A stretch of 21,169 nt of DNA from Haplomitrium mnioides (lineage: Eukaryota > Marchantiophyta > Haplomitriopsida > Calobryales): contig JBNGIS010000402.1 in the NCBI GenBank assembly GCA_049999725.1, forward strand, positions 1 to 21,169. Direction: 5' to 3'. The stretch's first letter is position 1, and each line of letters starts with the position of its first letter. A program made the position numbers and the translations under genes. The notes beneath the pieces were generated by a model that saw only the letters and a program-made list of their open reading frames with translations, ran no database searches and had not been told where the DNA came from. This document shows positions 9,378 to 21,041 of the stretch, in pieces.

Positions 9378-9759
9378 GGATTGAGTGGTTCACATGGTGA
9401 AGGCATCAACAATAGCAGCACTAGTACATGACAAGGAAGGTTGCGCAAAAATTTGGAGTAGTATACTCCAACTAACTCTCAACTTGAAGTGTCTCTTGGA
9501 GAAGGAAGGAATTGTGATTATGGAAATGTGGATGAAGAACTAAGACAACTTTCAGCTTCAACATCAAGTTAGAAACAAGTTTAGAAGCAAGTGCAAAGTA
9601 TACCTGTGCGCAAAAGTGATAAGGTGAAGTACCATGTAGTCAGATTGATACATGCATCCTATCATGCATATATGGTGCAAGTGATTACAGAGAAGGAACA
9701 TATCCTATTTGACGATGATGTAGGAGATGATATATGAGAATATGCAATGATAGAATAGA

Positions 9760-11180
9760 TGGAAGCTCTTCTCAAAAACTAGACTTGGGAGCTGGTCAAC
9801 TTACTTGAAGGGAAGAAAACCATTGGATGCAAATGGGTCTACAAACTGAAGAGGAGTGAAGATGGCAGCATAAGCAGCTTTAAGGCAAGGTTAGTGACTA
9901 AGGAATGTACCTAGACTCATGGGATAGACTATGAGGAGACTTTCTCCCCTATAGCACAGATGACAACTGCTTGGGCAGTCATTGCATTGTCTACAGCAAA
10001 AAAGTAGACTTTACAAGAAATGGATCTGAAAAATGCATTTCTGCATAAGGAGCTTGAAGAGGAAGTGCACATGGTTTTAATGATCTAGAGCATTCAAATC
10101 ATGTATGTAAGTTGAAGAAGGCCCTATATTGGTTGCAACAAGTACCTCGAGCGTAGTCTAACAAGATAGGTGAATATCTTGTTTCGATGGGCTTCAAAGT
10201 GTCAGATGTAGATTTTTCTCTACATATAAGGAAAAACAAAGAAAGGTATTATGCTCATTCTCATTTATGTAGATGATCTAATTATGATACGTAGGAGTGA
10301 GGAAGATATTACTGAAGTAAACAATTGATGCAACAGAAATTTGATATGAAGGATTTTGGTGAGCTCAGACATTTTCTTGGCATCGAGGTGATAAAAACAT
10401 TGTAGGGTATATGAATGATCTAGAAGCAATATGCCTTGGATGTGTTGTCCAAATATGGCATGACAGGTTGCAAACCAATTGCAACTCTCTTAGATCAAAA
10501 TACCAAGTTGATCGGTCAAGAAGGAAATTTGATTGAAGATCTAGCAAGGTTCAAGCAAATGGTAGGCAACCTGATCTACATCACCATACCAGATCTTAGC
10601 TATGTTGTAGGTATGGTAAGTCAGCTTATGCAGGTATCACGGAAGCCACATTTGGATGCAGTGCATCAAATTCTTTGGTACGTAAGATCTATATTTAATG
10701 TGGGTTGTTTTATGACAACAACATCAAATTTCAGCTTGCTGGTTTCACAGATGCAGATTGAGTAGGAAGTGCCAGTGACAAGAGGTCCATAAGTGGCTTT
10801 GTGTTCTCATTTGGTAGTGTTGGAATAGCCTAGAGGACCAAGAAGTAACCTATAGTTGCACTATCAAGTACCAAGGCTGAATACAGTGGAGCAGCCATGG
10901 CCACTTGTGAGGTAATGTGGTTCTTGAAGTTTTTGCAGGATGTGGATGTCAGAGTGGAGGAACTAGTGAAGGTTCAATGTGACAACATCAACAACATTCA
11001 ATTGGCTAACGATCCAGTTTTTCATGCACATTCAAAGCACATTGAACTGCATTATCATTTTGTGAGAGAGAAGGTGTTGGCTAAGTTGGTTGATTTGTAG
11101 CATGTTAGCACTGAAGAGCAATTGGTTGATATTCTTACAAAGGCATTGGGAGCCAAGAAGTTGCAAAAATTCAAGAAACA
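9760..11180 (+). mobile_element. Copia reverse transcriptase and RNase H segment
   Basis: RT begins with MEALLKN-stop-TWELV, where the family has Gln at the stop, and GCKWVYKLKRSEDG. The polymerase Asp of DLKNAFLHKEL and the YVDD box near 10270 are present, though in different frames. The RNase H part shows TDAD with the following Trp as TGA, then ALSSTKAEY, and ends in ILTKALGAKKLQKF. Stops and frameshifts after about 10090 break it into pieces. Confidence 0.85.
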
Positions 11181-11202
11181 ACTTGGTGTACAAGCATTGA
11201 GC

Positions 11203-11450
11203 TCAAGGGGCAATAATGAATTGTCGAGCTTTGATAGGCTGCTAGGTTGATCTGACAGCCCTCCTAATTTAGCTAGGGTTAGCTAGGTATATGAGGATGA
11301 TATGAAGTTGCGCATAGGCACTCGTCCTCTGATGTATTGTTGAGGCTATTCGAGCATTTTGTGAATATATAGAGAATTCTCCACCTCTTGTGTATGTGAT
11401 TCATGAGATTGAGCACAATGTGCGAAATAATGACAAGAAGTAATCTTAAA
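11203..11450 (+). mobile_element. Probable polypurine tract and 3' LTR remnant of the copia element
   Basis: CTCAAGGGG just after the RNase H end is a plausible polypurine tract; a TG at 11217 could open the LTR. The segment then has ATATATAGAGAATTCTCC and TTGTGTATGTGATT, typical of copia LTR core-promoter and end regions. No 5' LTR is present for comparison because the element is truncated, and the right boundary is uncertain. Confidence 0.45.
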
Positions 11451-11730
11451 GAAACTATTATAGAGTTGTTTTCTTAATAGGAGACATGTTTGCTACTGGC
11501 AAATGCAACTGCTAGATGTGCCACTGTACATTAAGGATGTCTTCTAGCTACATATTGTAGCTATCATTTGAAGACTATAATGACCAATTCATCATTTTAA
11601 GAGAAACAAGAAGGAGGTTATTTAATCTGCAAAGAATGTTGTATAGATCCTAAATTGTGTTTGAAATGAATTTTCCAATACTTAATTGGTGAAGAAGCTA
11701 CTAAACAATGTAGCCATGAATATGTAAGTT

Positions 11731-12010
11731 GCAATAGTCTAAGAGAAATCTGCACACAACACAACTACTGCTATGTAGAGTGCATCCTTCACAATATATT
11801 ATCAGCCACAAAGTTTCAGATCAACCACTCTTATAATGTGTTGCGATGACAAGCTACCACAACACCTTGCTATCATCAGTAAGTCAAGGTAATGCAAAGT
11901 ACTACACTGTGCTATTTTAGCACAACATTACAGAGTCTACCACTTTCTAGAAGTACTTGAAAAACTCACCCATGATGTTGGATAGCACTACAACAAGCAT
12001 CCAAAGTAAT
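11731..12010 (+). repeat. Diverged direct repeat, copy 1
   Basis: This segment aligns by eye with 13247-13545 in the same orientation. Shared blocks include GCAATAGT, AAATCT.CACACA, TAGAGTG..CCTT.ACAAT, CACAAAGTT, a GACAAGCTACCACAAC-like block and ACAAGCAT. I estimate about 60-70% identity with small indels. The identity is not computed. Confidence 0.4.
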
Positions 12011-13246
12011 CAAAATTTGTCCACTCTTGATTATTAGCTTATAACATCATCTAAATAGTTTATTTTGCAAACAAACTTTATTTGACTTTTTAGAGTGCTA
12101 TAACCCACCATTAGTCCAAGTTTCTCCAACTTTTCAAGAGTGATATAAGAACATAACATCAAAGAAATAACATTTATAAAAAAAGCATAAAACAAGAAAA
12201 AATAATAACCAAAGTAATAGTATTGTGCTAATCACTAGAAATTTTACAAAGCTTACCTAATGAAGAACACAAGAAAAATTCTCAACAATACCTACTCTAG
12301 CCAATTTGAGTTTAAATTACACCAAGAGGATACAAAAGTAACATAAAGTCAAATCTCAAGAAGGTATGGAAAAATAGAGGAAAGTTAAACTAACCTTGGG
12401 ACAACTTTGTACATCAAGTGTTTCTAATAAAGTGCAATATCATATCAGACCATGTGATTAAATTTATGAATTGTTCTTAACGACATTTAAAAATTCTTAT
12501 GTCTTTGTTAGTTGCAAATGCCTCTTACCCATCACACAACAAAGACAAGTTGGATGAAAAATCAAGTGTAACTAAATTAGTCCTTATGTTAGAGGTACAT
12601 ATGTGTAACTAAAAAGAAGTATGTTCCATCATGATGAGTTTGTAAAAGAATTTGTGCAACCTTCTCATCTATTAAACATATTGTCCTTGCAGAACTATAG
12701 TAAAAATTTGTATGGAAAGTAAGCCACCATTACCAACCTAGGGTAGGTTTTAAACATGATCCTAGCATTTGTCAAGGAATTCTTCTCCTATATGTATTTG
12801 CATACATATGTCACCATAAATAAAAGCCTCATGAAGGAGGACACTCAATTATTTTGCATTTTATAAGGAGATTTGCTCTCCTAGATTTGAAACTATTGTA
12901 GCACTAAGTGCCTTCTATTGCCTCATGAGTTAGGTTTTCTACCACCTTTTAGAGGAAGTGATTGTGGTGAGACCATCTCCCTTGATAGTGCTCTATTGAT
13001 TGGTTTGATGTACAGTCTTGGAAGCTTTATATTTCCATTTTACAAAGTTTCTCTATCAGGACATAGACTGCCAAAATTTCCATGCAAAGTAGCACCTTTT
13101 ATAAACAAGAAAAAGTAAATCAATGCCCACAATCATAGCTCAAAAAATGAAGTTATAGAGTATGCTAAACCTCACACATGATGCATATAATATAGCTATG
13201 AAGATGGGAGGGTAAAACTAACAACAAAAACAAATAAATAAAATCT

Positions 13247-13545
13247 GCAATAGTGAAGGAAAAATCTACACACATATCAATTAGACAACACATAGAGTGT
13301 AGCCTTTACAATTTACACAGACACAAAGTTCACACAAATCAGCCTCAAGTGTAGCAGTGAAAAGCTGTCACAACAAAATGTGTATATTCACAATGAGTAC
13401 TTATAGGAAGAAACTCATTAGTCAGGATAATCCAACTGAAGTTCCACCAATCTTCCCCATTTACAACAAAGCAACAAAAAACTGTCTCTTGAAGAGAACT
13501 CAAGTTACCAAACTTCAGCTATAACAAGCATGGATAAAACATCCA
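13247..13545 (+). repeat. Diverged direct repeat, copy 2
   Basis: This is the partner of 11731-12010, offset by about 1.52 kb. The direct orientation and the internal segment of about 1.2 kb would fit the worn LTRs of a small non-autonomous element, or an old segmental duplication. No coding lies between the copies. Confidence 0.4.
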
Positions 13546-13944
13546 TAAAAAGTAACTTTCCAAAAAACAAAAATAAATAAATTTAATTGGCATCAACTAG
13601 GTTGGTTTAAACAAAATAGATTTTCAAAGCCTCTTTGACAAAGAACGTACATTGAGAAATGGAATGAGCTTACAAACAACATAGCAATTGTTTCAGTGCC
13701 AACACAATTTACTCATAGTTTATATATGTATATACTTAGTCTATGCTTGAAGAAATAGGTTTCAAATGTGACCTTAAATATAGAGATATCAAGTTGAAAC
13801 AAAAAAGAAAAACCTCTTAAAAATTTTATAGAAAGTCAAAGATTGAGAACAGAAGCGTGTATGCAAGCCGCATAATGTAGAATTACAACTTTTAGAATAT
13901 TTGGGCATCCAATACAGCTGAGGTTCTATAGGACCCTCACTGCT

Positions 13945-14690
13945 CAAAATTTAGTATCTACTCATACCATAGACCAGCCCTTGGCCCTATCCAAACCAAC
14001 ATCAAGAGTGTCATCTAAGTGAGTCTAAGTTGAGTGTTGATCTTTTAGCTCATCTCCATAGGCCTTCTCTCCCTCTGTGATACTAGCTTGACTTGTTGGA
14101 GAGCTTCTCAAGAGAATTACATCTATTGGCCGCTGCTCATAACTCCATTGGTTCTCACGTCCATATGATACCATATCTTCCATTCATCTATCTTCAAGAC
14201 AAGCTACTTCCCTTGATGTAAGATCAACAAGTAGAGGAGTAAAAAACCGTTCCCAAAAGACATAGTTTACATGTGCACACCCATTCAAAGTAATATGACA
14301 TAAATGATGGCTTCAATGGCTAAGTAGCATAGGCTTTTGTTAGGTCTTGATGTGTAGAGCATAGGAGGAGGAGCCTTGCTTTTGGGTTGGTGTTGTAGTA
14401 TAAAGTCTGACTTCTAGTTATGAGTAATTGGGTTGGAATACATAAGGACCCCGCTGATTGGGCTATCTAGGGATACTCTTGGTCGTGGTGGTAATGAGGT
14501 CCACCAGAACTCAAGGGATAGTGAGGGTGCTTCTTCCCTCAGGACTGGCTAAGGACATGCAAACAACTTTGGGCATGCTAGTTGGCCTTTTGGTTTAGGA
14601 ATAGTAGCCCATAATAGAATTGAAATAACTTGAATGCGTATGAATTTTAGATGTTTCAATTGGGAAAGACAAAACAAGATAAATGCGTAA
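13945..14690 (-). pseudogene. Coding-like relic, family not recognised
   Basis: Two adjoining frames on the minus strand are unusually open. From about 14690 to 14296 one frame has only two TAG stops in about 130 codons, with a Pro-rich part such as LEFWWTSLPPRPRVSLDSP. From about 14310 to 13945 a shifted frame has three or four stops and reads like protein, for example VNYVFWERFFTPLLVDLTS and then EQRPIDVILLRSSPTSQ. A frameshift near 14300 would join them. I do not recognise the protein. It may be a retroelement or host-gene fragment, or partly chance. No start or splice sites were fixed. Confidence 0.3.
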
Positions 14691-14699
14691 TTGAAATCA

Positions 14700-17650
14700 C
14701 ATGCATACACAATATCAAGAATAACACTTTACTGAAGACAAGTTTAACTGATAACCAATGCATGTCATATTACAGATCCTTCGACTTCCCACGTTGGGCA
14801 TAACACCTTAACGATTCACTTCTCTATCTCTTCCCTCTCTTTTGTCCTCACTAGAACAACAAATCCCACTCATCTCTTAACATGAATCCCACCACAAACA
14901 CAACTCCTAACCCACTCTAAAGTTTGACTAATGTTCCACATAAACTCCCCGAAGTACAAAACACAAGGCAGACTCTAATCACAGCCCCTATCAATCCCAG
15001 CCAACTCATGGTCACCATTTTTCTTTGATTTCACTTCTGCAACCTTCCTACCTATGGTACCCTATTGAATCCCTTTCTTACTATATTGGTATTCCTTTCT
15101 TCTAGCTTTATGTCCTTTACTCTGCCCATTAATCAGATATCTTCACTACACTCAAATCACCTTACCCATCATTCGTTCACCATCAACCCATCTCTTCCTC
15201 CCAAACTTCCCGGGTCATTATATCAAAAATATACCCACTAGAATTCTCTCCGATGTTGGAACGCCGACACGTCAGCCGAGAAGTTCCCGTTGCTATCATG
15301 CCCATCCAATTCCTTGGTTGACCATATACAGCCCTTCAACTGCACATTTCCCCACCAATCCCTCAGTCACCATCTACCTTCAATTTTTGTTTAGAGTACG
15401 GCTCGACCACTAATTCCAAAACTCCAAATTCTCAAGCTCCTTTGCTGCTAGGTTCCTCTATCGTCCCATCCCATCTTTGAGGTTCTCACACCTCATTTTC
15501 ATAGTGAAACCTTGTTGCCCAGAGGGGATTTATCTCTTCTATACAGACCTTGCCGATACTATAAACTACAATATCCCCTCCCTCAGGACTTCACGACTGG
15601 ATTCCCCTTGACGATATCTTCATTGCAACTTCCTTCCATGGAACAAGATCAAAGGTAGCTCTGCTGGTAGAGGAAAACAGAGTTGGGACGATCCCTTCTA
15701 TTCTGGCTCATTTCATGGCACCGAAGCAAGGTAGGATTCAATGCAGCCCCCAGAGGATGCACTCAATGGCTGTCTGCGGTCAAGCAAGGAAAATGTAGGC
15801 ATCTAGAACTCTTTCCAACTCCTAAGACACCTCCCTCCCTTTCTCCTAATGCCCATCCTTCTTGTTTTCTTCTGAATGGACCAGCATACATCATCAGATG
15901 ACTCCACTCGCAGTCAAATCGATAGGCCTATCTCCCTTTCCATGTCTACGTTGAGACGAAGAATTCAGCTACATCCTCAGCCCAGATAAGTTTACCTCTG
16001 CAATTGGCCAGATCTTTTGTCTCATTATACGGGTACAATCATCAAGACTCCCATCGTTTTCACCTCTCCCTTTTCCACTTCCATGTAAATTCCTCCACCA
16101 ATTTCCCTTATAATCGTATTGCATGTGAATTGGTGATGATACCGCCTTCACCGCAGAGGAACCGTAGCTAGAGTGAGAATCCACTACATGGGGGATGACA
16201 AGAATAATCATTGCATGCCATCTAAAGGATCGCAACTCCCTTTTACTATCATCCAGCCTCGACTATATGTCGGGAGATCAACATGGAGAATGTTTCCTTC
16301 TGGTTCCAATTGCTCTTCTAGTACACAAGGACTCTATTCAATGAGGAATCCACTACTCCAGCTTAAGATTGTGTTCCTTGAGTTTTATTCTCAACACTCT
16401 CCAACTTGCATGAACCCATCGTAGAAAAGATCTGCCTACAAAACAAACTCCATGCTTCCATCTACAGTTTGGGAAGCAGCGTGGCTAATCCTTTTGCCTA
16501 ATAGTAATAGGTATTCAGCTCCAAAGTCCCTCATGCATTATGTACTGGGCTGAGTACCCAGCTTAGTGGTCCCAAGATTCAACTTTCGATGCGTTGCAAC
16601 ACAACTAATGAGGAGATACAACCATGACCCTTAGATGACTTCTCCTCCAATATGGGCAACGTAAAACACCTACGACAAAGCACTACCCAAGGATGTGCCT
16701 TCACACAAGTTCTATCCTCTTTTACTGCTACAAATTGGCCAATGTTTGCAAGAGCAAACTAAACATAGCCTTTGTGAGTTTCCTTGGTCGAATCAATCAA
16801 GGAGCCTCATTATCTTTGTGAGAAGCTGCACTCTGCATCTCCACGCTGCCATATCAACCCCAACAAACGCCCATCCGCCTGACCAAAGGCAAAGGCAAAA
16901 TCTATTTCCTTACAAGCGGGAGATCTTCTTTCAATGTCCACCTTTAGATCAAAACAATCTAAACTGTTGTCGTGTTGTGGTTTGGCTAATGCGTAAAAAG
17001 GTAACAAAAGAATGGAGAAAATTCGTCTTCTTACCATAGTTAAAATCAGAGAAAAGTCAAGAAGAAGCGGCAAGGTATCTATCGAGAAGCTTATAGAAAC
17101 GCAAAAGTAGAGGGTTCTCGAGATCTTGTAAGTAAGGACAAGACCATACTATTGGTTGTTCATGGATTCTTTTGGATTATGCGCTCAAATATTTTGAAGA
17201 TAATAGAGAAAGCAATGGGGAAGAAAGGGGATTATCGAGGGAACAACCAGTGAGGGACAAATATCAAAGAGGGAAGTGGCGTTTGAGACACGGAAGTTCT
17301 ACGGTGGAGTTGAAGGAGCTTATGGGTGGAAATCTTGGAAATGGACAGAGGATTGTTTGTTGCTCCTAATTTTCCTCTTCCGAATCCTTTCTTTGTTGGT
17401 TTGCGCATTATTCCTCGAGATCATTTTCGACAGTGGATTGTCTATCACTTCGGTGATAATTTCTTGAATTCGGTTATGAACTCACCTATTCCAGTACTGT
17501 TACCTATTATCACCTATGGAGAGCGATGGGATGTCATGATTTACATTCTGACTTGATTGGAAGTGGAGTTTTCTTGGGTCTTCTGCAAGGGATACGTTGG
17601 GTAAATGGTGAATAGTCGGCAGCGAATGTTCGAGTGACTTCATCAACTTA
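14700..17650. other. Long stretch without recognised genes, partly pyrimidine-rich
   Basis: From about 14750 to 16950 the plus strand is visibly rich in C and T, changing to a more purine-rich strand after about 17000. Open frames here (15683-15901, 16173-16424, 16695-17039 and 17172-17556 plus; 15969-16235 minus) are short, overlapping and show no known domain. It might be non-coding parts of a retroelement or worn gene remnants. I found no tRNA, rRNA or clear tandem array. Confidence 0.35.
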
Positions 17651-18684
17651 TCAAATGATCAAGGGAGAAATTTTTCTTTGCTGTTTCTACCTTATTTGTG
17701 CTCTATTCTACAAAGGTATTTACTTATAGTTGTTCTTATAGCAAGAAAAAGAGAAGTTAACTTTCTTTTAGTAAAAACCCTAAAAGGAAGAAAAAGAGGA
17801 GTCATTTCTCAAGGAGGTTCGAGGAGTTTCCAGAGGAGGAAAAGTTCAAGCAGGATAGCGATCAAAAGCTTTCAAAGAGTAGCATCCATCTGCATGACAT
17901 TTCGAGTCATTTGGAGCTCTACACTCATACTTATGAGCAATTGAAGACAAAGGGGTTGAATTGAAGATAAGTGGACATTTTGGGTCATTGCGAAGTTGTT
18001 ACAACGATTCTGGGAGAAAACAGAGTACTATTGGGAAGTTGACAACAAGGACTATAGTTTTACATCAAATTTTGATTCATTTAGAGTTGAAGTCAATCTG
18101 TGAGAGCCGATTGAAGTTGAAGACACATTCTTGAGGTTCTTCGAAATTACTTTGCTTTCAACATTTGAGTTATAACTTGTTTCTATATACCAAGAGCAGT
18201 ATAGAAGCTGAAACTTTGTGGAAGGCTAGAATGGAGTGTGAAGAAGTTCTGTATGATATTTCGTGTCAAGATCATCTGAATCAACAGAGTTATTACTCGG
18301 GAAAGTTTATGAGTGTCGGATTTTTGGTCTTTTAACCAGCAATTGAGTTTTGACTATGGAGAGCACTTCGCTGTGAATTTTGAACTGAAAATTTGCACAC
18401 ATCTTTCTTAGACAACCTGAATTCCAGGCTGAGAGTTACAGATTGAAAAACTTAGTAGAACTTACATTATCCTTGACCGAAATTCGAGTACAAAAGGAGT
18501 ACAAATTGCTTAACTTTGCTTTGTGTAAAGGGAATTGAAGCCACCAAGGCAAGAAGCACTCAATCTTTGCCAAATTTGTTTCATTCCAGCACTCTCATCA
18601 CCAAAGCTTCTATCTTTCACACAACCTTTTGTATAGCCATATACCTTGTGTATTCCCAGACCTAAATTACTACCACGCGACAGT
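17650..18684 (+). mobile_element. Possible 5' LTR and leader of the Ty3/gypsy-type element
   Basis: This gene-free segment directly precedes a gag gene, where a 5' LTR is expected. Its end, CTTGTGTATTCCCAG then CCACGCGACA, sits just before the candidate primer site, and CA is the usual LTR end. The 3' LTR lies outside the window, so the left boundary cannot be set by comparison. Confidence 0.35.
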
Positions 18685-18704
18685 TGGTGAACCTGACGTG
18701 AACC
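18685..18704 (+). promoter_or_regulatory. Candidate primer-binding site
   Basis: TGGTGAACCTGACGTGAACC begins with TGG, as plant primer-binding sites do because tRNAs end in CCA. It follows a CA-ending segment closely and lies 66 bp before the gag ATG. I could not match it to a specific plant tRNA from memory, and it is not the common initiator-Met site. Confidence 0.3.
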
Positions 18705-18750
18705 TCTGAGGTGGAGAGAGTGTGAAACTTTAGAGGCTTTAGAAATCAGT

Positions 18751-20493
18751 ATGGGTTCTTTTGGTCAAAGGACTCCTATGCTACAATTGGACCCTGCGAT
18801 TGCGCAAATGTTCCAAGTATTTGCCCTGTTTATGCAACAACATCAAGCCTCTAACCGAAAAAAAGCCATGGTGACCAGAGCTTTGCAATCTGTAGTAGGA
18901 TTGCTGGATCAATTTGATGGGAGAAATATCTCCAAGTATTTGAAATACTATTCCAGAGAGATGGAACTCAACAAAGTTCCAGAGAGAGAGATGATTCAAA
19001 CCTTTGAGTTGGCCATAGTGTCAAAATTGAGAGGCCGGGTGAGAGAGCTTATCCAAGTATATGGGGTTGACTGGGAGAGCTTTTCTCTCCAACTAAAGGA
19101 AGAATATTCACTGGAGGATGCAGATAGAGTGACTAAAAAATCATTCATTGAATGGGTTAATTAAACAAACAAAGGTTTGGTTGCTACAGAGCTTTTTTTA
19201 GAGTTTGAGAGACAATTTTCCCAATTGTCTCGTATGGAGAAATTGACTCTAGAGAAGGATAAGGTGGAGTTGTTCCTACAGTCAGCAAATGATGATCTAC
19301 AGATAGAATTGGAGTTGCTTCTAGAGGATAGAACCAAAGATAATGGTTTGACTTCTGACTGGAAGGGTGTTTCGGAGGCAGTAAGTGTATTAACTAAGAG
19401 GGAGTTCAGAAGAGGCAAGGTGGTGGTAAGGCATGATGTGAGACCACCACCCATTATAGTACCTCGTAAACATCCAATGGCTCTAACTATTCCTGCTAGT
19501 TCAATGCCTCCTACTCATCTTCCTACTATTGCTCCACAAAGAGATGCAGTGGAGGAGCTAGTCAAGGGCATGAAGGATCTGCAAATTAAATTTGCAAAGT
19601 TAGAAGGGAAAAAAGAGGCAAGCAACAATCAGCCTGCCTAAAAACCAGGGTATGTTCAACGGTGTATATGGTGTGACAGCACCGAACATTCAAGAAAAGA
19701 GTGTGGAGACTTTACTCATTCTATTCACTCTGGAGTTATCTATTGGAAGGAGGGCAAGATTGCTTTCAAAGAAACAGGTGAGATCCTCAAAACCAATTTT
19801 GGACAAGGAGGAATGAAGGGTGTTGTTGAGGAGTATATGCAAAAATTTGCTAGTACGCAAGTAGAGGCTGCCACCTATGGAATTGAGGTGGAGCGTGATT
19901 TTACCCAACACGTGAAAACCAGTGGGTTGTGGTCTTGTGCGCTGTCTGCAATGGAAGGAGGAAACACAAAAAGGGAGGATTTGTTGAAGGTTGCCACATC
20001 TATCAGAACTGCTACTGGATGGGATGATCCAGTTGACACTCTTTCAGTACATGCCTACATTGCAAAAAATCAGCATGAGGCACTTGTGGAAGAGAAAAGA
20101 AGGAGAGAGGAAGCAAGTACCAGTGAAGAGAGGCTAGCTTCAAAGAGGCCACAAAGAGGAGAAAAGACACAACCTTTAAGGGAGGAACATATGGAAGATG
20201 TTTTACCTTCTACTTTGGAGAAAGGAAAAGCCAAAGAGAAGGAAAAGACCCCAGCATACAAGCTGCAATCTGATATTGAGGCAACTACAGACCTAAGAGG
20301 AGTATTAGAAGAGAGGGTACTCAATGCAAAGATTGAGTTTACCTTGAGAGAGATCCTTGGCATTGCAAAGAAGGAATTCCATGATGTTATTATTAATACT
20401 ATCAAGAGAAAGAGACAATTGGTAGGGGAGACCGTGATGACCAATGCTCTTGAGACAAGAGTAACCAAAGAAGAGGAGCTGGAATTAGCTTGA
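18751..20493 (+). pseudogene. gag: Ty3/gypsy-type gag polyprotein with CCHC zinc knuckle, two in-frame stops
   Basis: Gag forms the retrotransposon particle and binds its RNA. One frame of about 580 codons runs from ATG 18751, broken only by TAA at 19162-19164 and 19639-19641. Both are at positions where Gln would fit, so each could be a single CAA change. The N-terminal half (about residues 45-220) is a helical gag domain (LLDQFDGRNISKYLKYYSRE, then FERQFSQLSRMEKLTLEKDK). A short coiled-coil-like segment near residues 265-285 precedes a zinc knuckle of exact C-x2-C-x4-H-x4-C form (CIWCDSTEHSRKEC, about residue 306). The C-terminal third is Lys/Glu-rich. It resembles gag proteins I know from non-angiosperm plants. 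It is the least decayed unit here, so the insertion is probably younger than the copia relic. Confidence 0.8.
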
Positions 20494-21041
20494 TGCTGCA
20501 CCAATCATAAGGTGTGATTGGAGCAAGAGGATGAGAAATCCTCCAGTCATTATTCAAGGAGCTATTGGGCTCGAGCTACTACTGAAACAATTGTAAAGAT
20601 CGGGGACTTGCCAGATTCAGTGGTTGCATTAATTGATCATGGATAGAAATTAATCTTGTTTCCAAGGATATCTATAAGCAAGGGAAGTGGCCAATCGATA
20701 CCAATCATGGATGGGTGATTCGGCCAGCCAACAACACACGAGGAGAACTTTTTGGGGCATGTCCAGATGTGAAGGTTAAAGTTGGTGATGTGGTCACGGA
20801 ACAAAACTTCTTTGTACAGGAAGGCACTTCTTACCCAGTCATCCTTGGGCAGCCTTATATCATAGCTGCAAGGATGGAAACAAAAGTCTTAGATGATGGA
20901 TCTGCATATGCACAGGTGAGAAGTCAGGATGGGCGAAAGGTGGTACAGTTTCTAGTTGTCCATACAAACCATGAGAGAAATAGAGATAGCTTGAGAAACT
21001 ATTCTCCTCCTACAATCACAGAGGAGTTTCAAGATTTTTGA
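20494..21041 (+). pseudogene. Retropepsin-like protease segment of the gypsy-type element
   Basis: Coding continues in the gag frame past two TGA stops (20491 and 20515) into a retropepsin start: ALIDHG carries the catalytic Asp with His-Gly where Ser/Thr-Gly is usual. A one-base frameshift follows at about 20643. The rest of the domain is then open from about 20645 to 21041, with FFVQEGTSYPVILGQPYI as the conserved C-terminal part of the fold. Retropepsins dimerise to cut gag-pol. Whether the DHG form is family-typical or a mutation cannot be told here. Confidence 0.7.

Larger units (their letters stand above)
8145..11250 (+). pseudogene. 5'-truncated Ty1/copia pol polyprotein relic
   Basis: Copia pol encodes protease, integrase, reverse transcriptase and RNase H for element replication. 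Order here: protease C-terminal end and GAG-pre-integrase (8145-8500), integrase (about 8530-9240), RT (about 9760-10700) and RNase H (10740-11180). Landmarks are HSDVWGP, FIDDYS, NGVAERKN, THGIDYEETFSP, NAFLHKELEEEV, ILIYVDD, PIVALSST and HSKHIELHYHFVRE. No gag or protease active site precedes, so the 5' part is lost. One frame runs from 8298 to about 10090 through 16 in-frame stops, 13 of them TAG. Frameshifts occur near 8400, in the RT and near 10740. In the integrase the zinc-site His and both Cys are Tyr, and the Asp of the usual SDNGGE motif is Tyr. The element is inactive. Confidence 0.92.
11451..13900. other. AT-rich intergenic stretch, no gene recognised
   Basis: I see no coherent coding in either direction. 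The only open frame of note (12918-13118 plus, 66 codons) has no recognisable motif and is likely chance. The stretch contains a diverged direct repeat (11731-12010 and 13247-13545), described separately. Confidence 0.4.

Noticed and set aside
8298-10090. TAG reassigned to Gln as an alternative genetic code
   Set aside because: CAG codons remain, some stops replace Trp (TAG and TGA), and frameshifts and lost catalytic residues show plain decay. Methylation-linked C-to-T change explains it more simply.
12918-13118. 66-codon plus-strand open frame
   Set aside because: No recognisable motif, no promoter or splice context, and length within chance for the region.
17172-17944. Overlapping plus-strand frames upstream of the gypsy-type gag
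   Set aside because: Short, in different frames, no domain or order seen; more likely leader, LTR or flanking DNA.
20070-20504. 144-codon minus-strand open frame
   Set aside because: It is the antisense shadow of the Lys/Glu-rich C-terminal third of gag, giving a Ser/Leu-rich translation.
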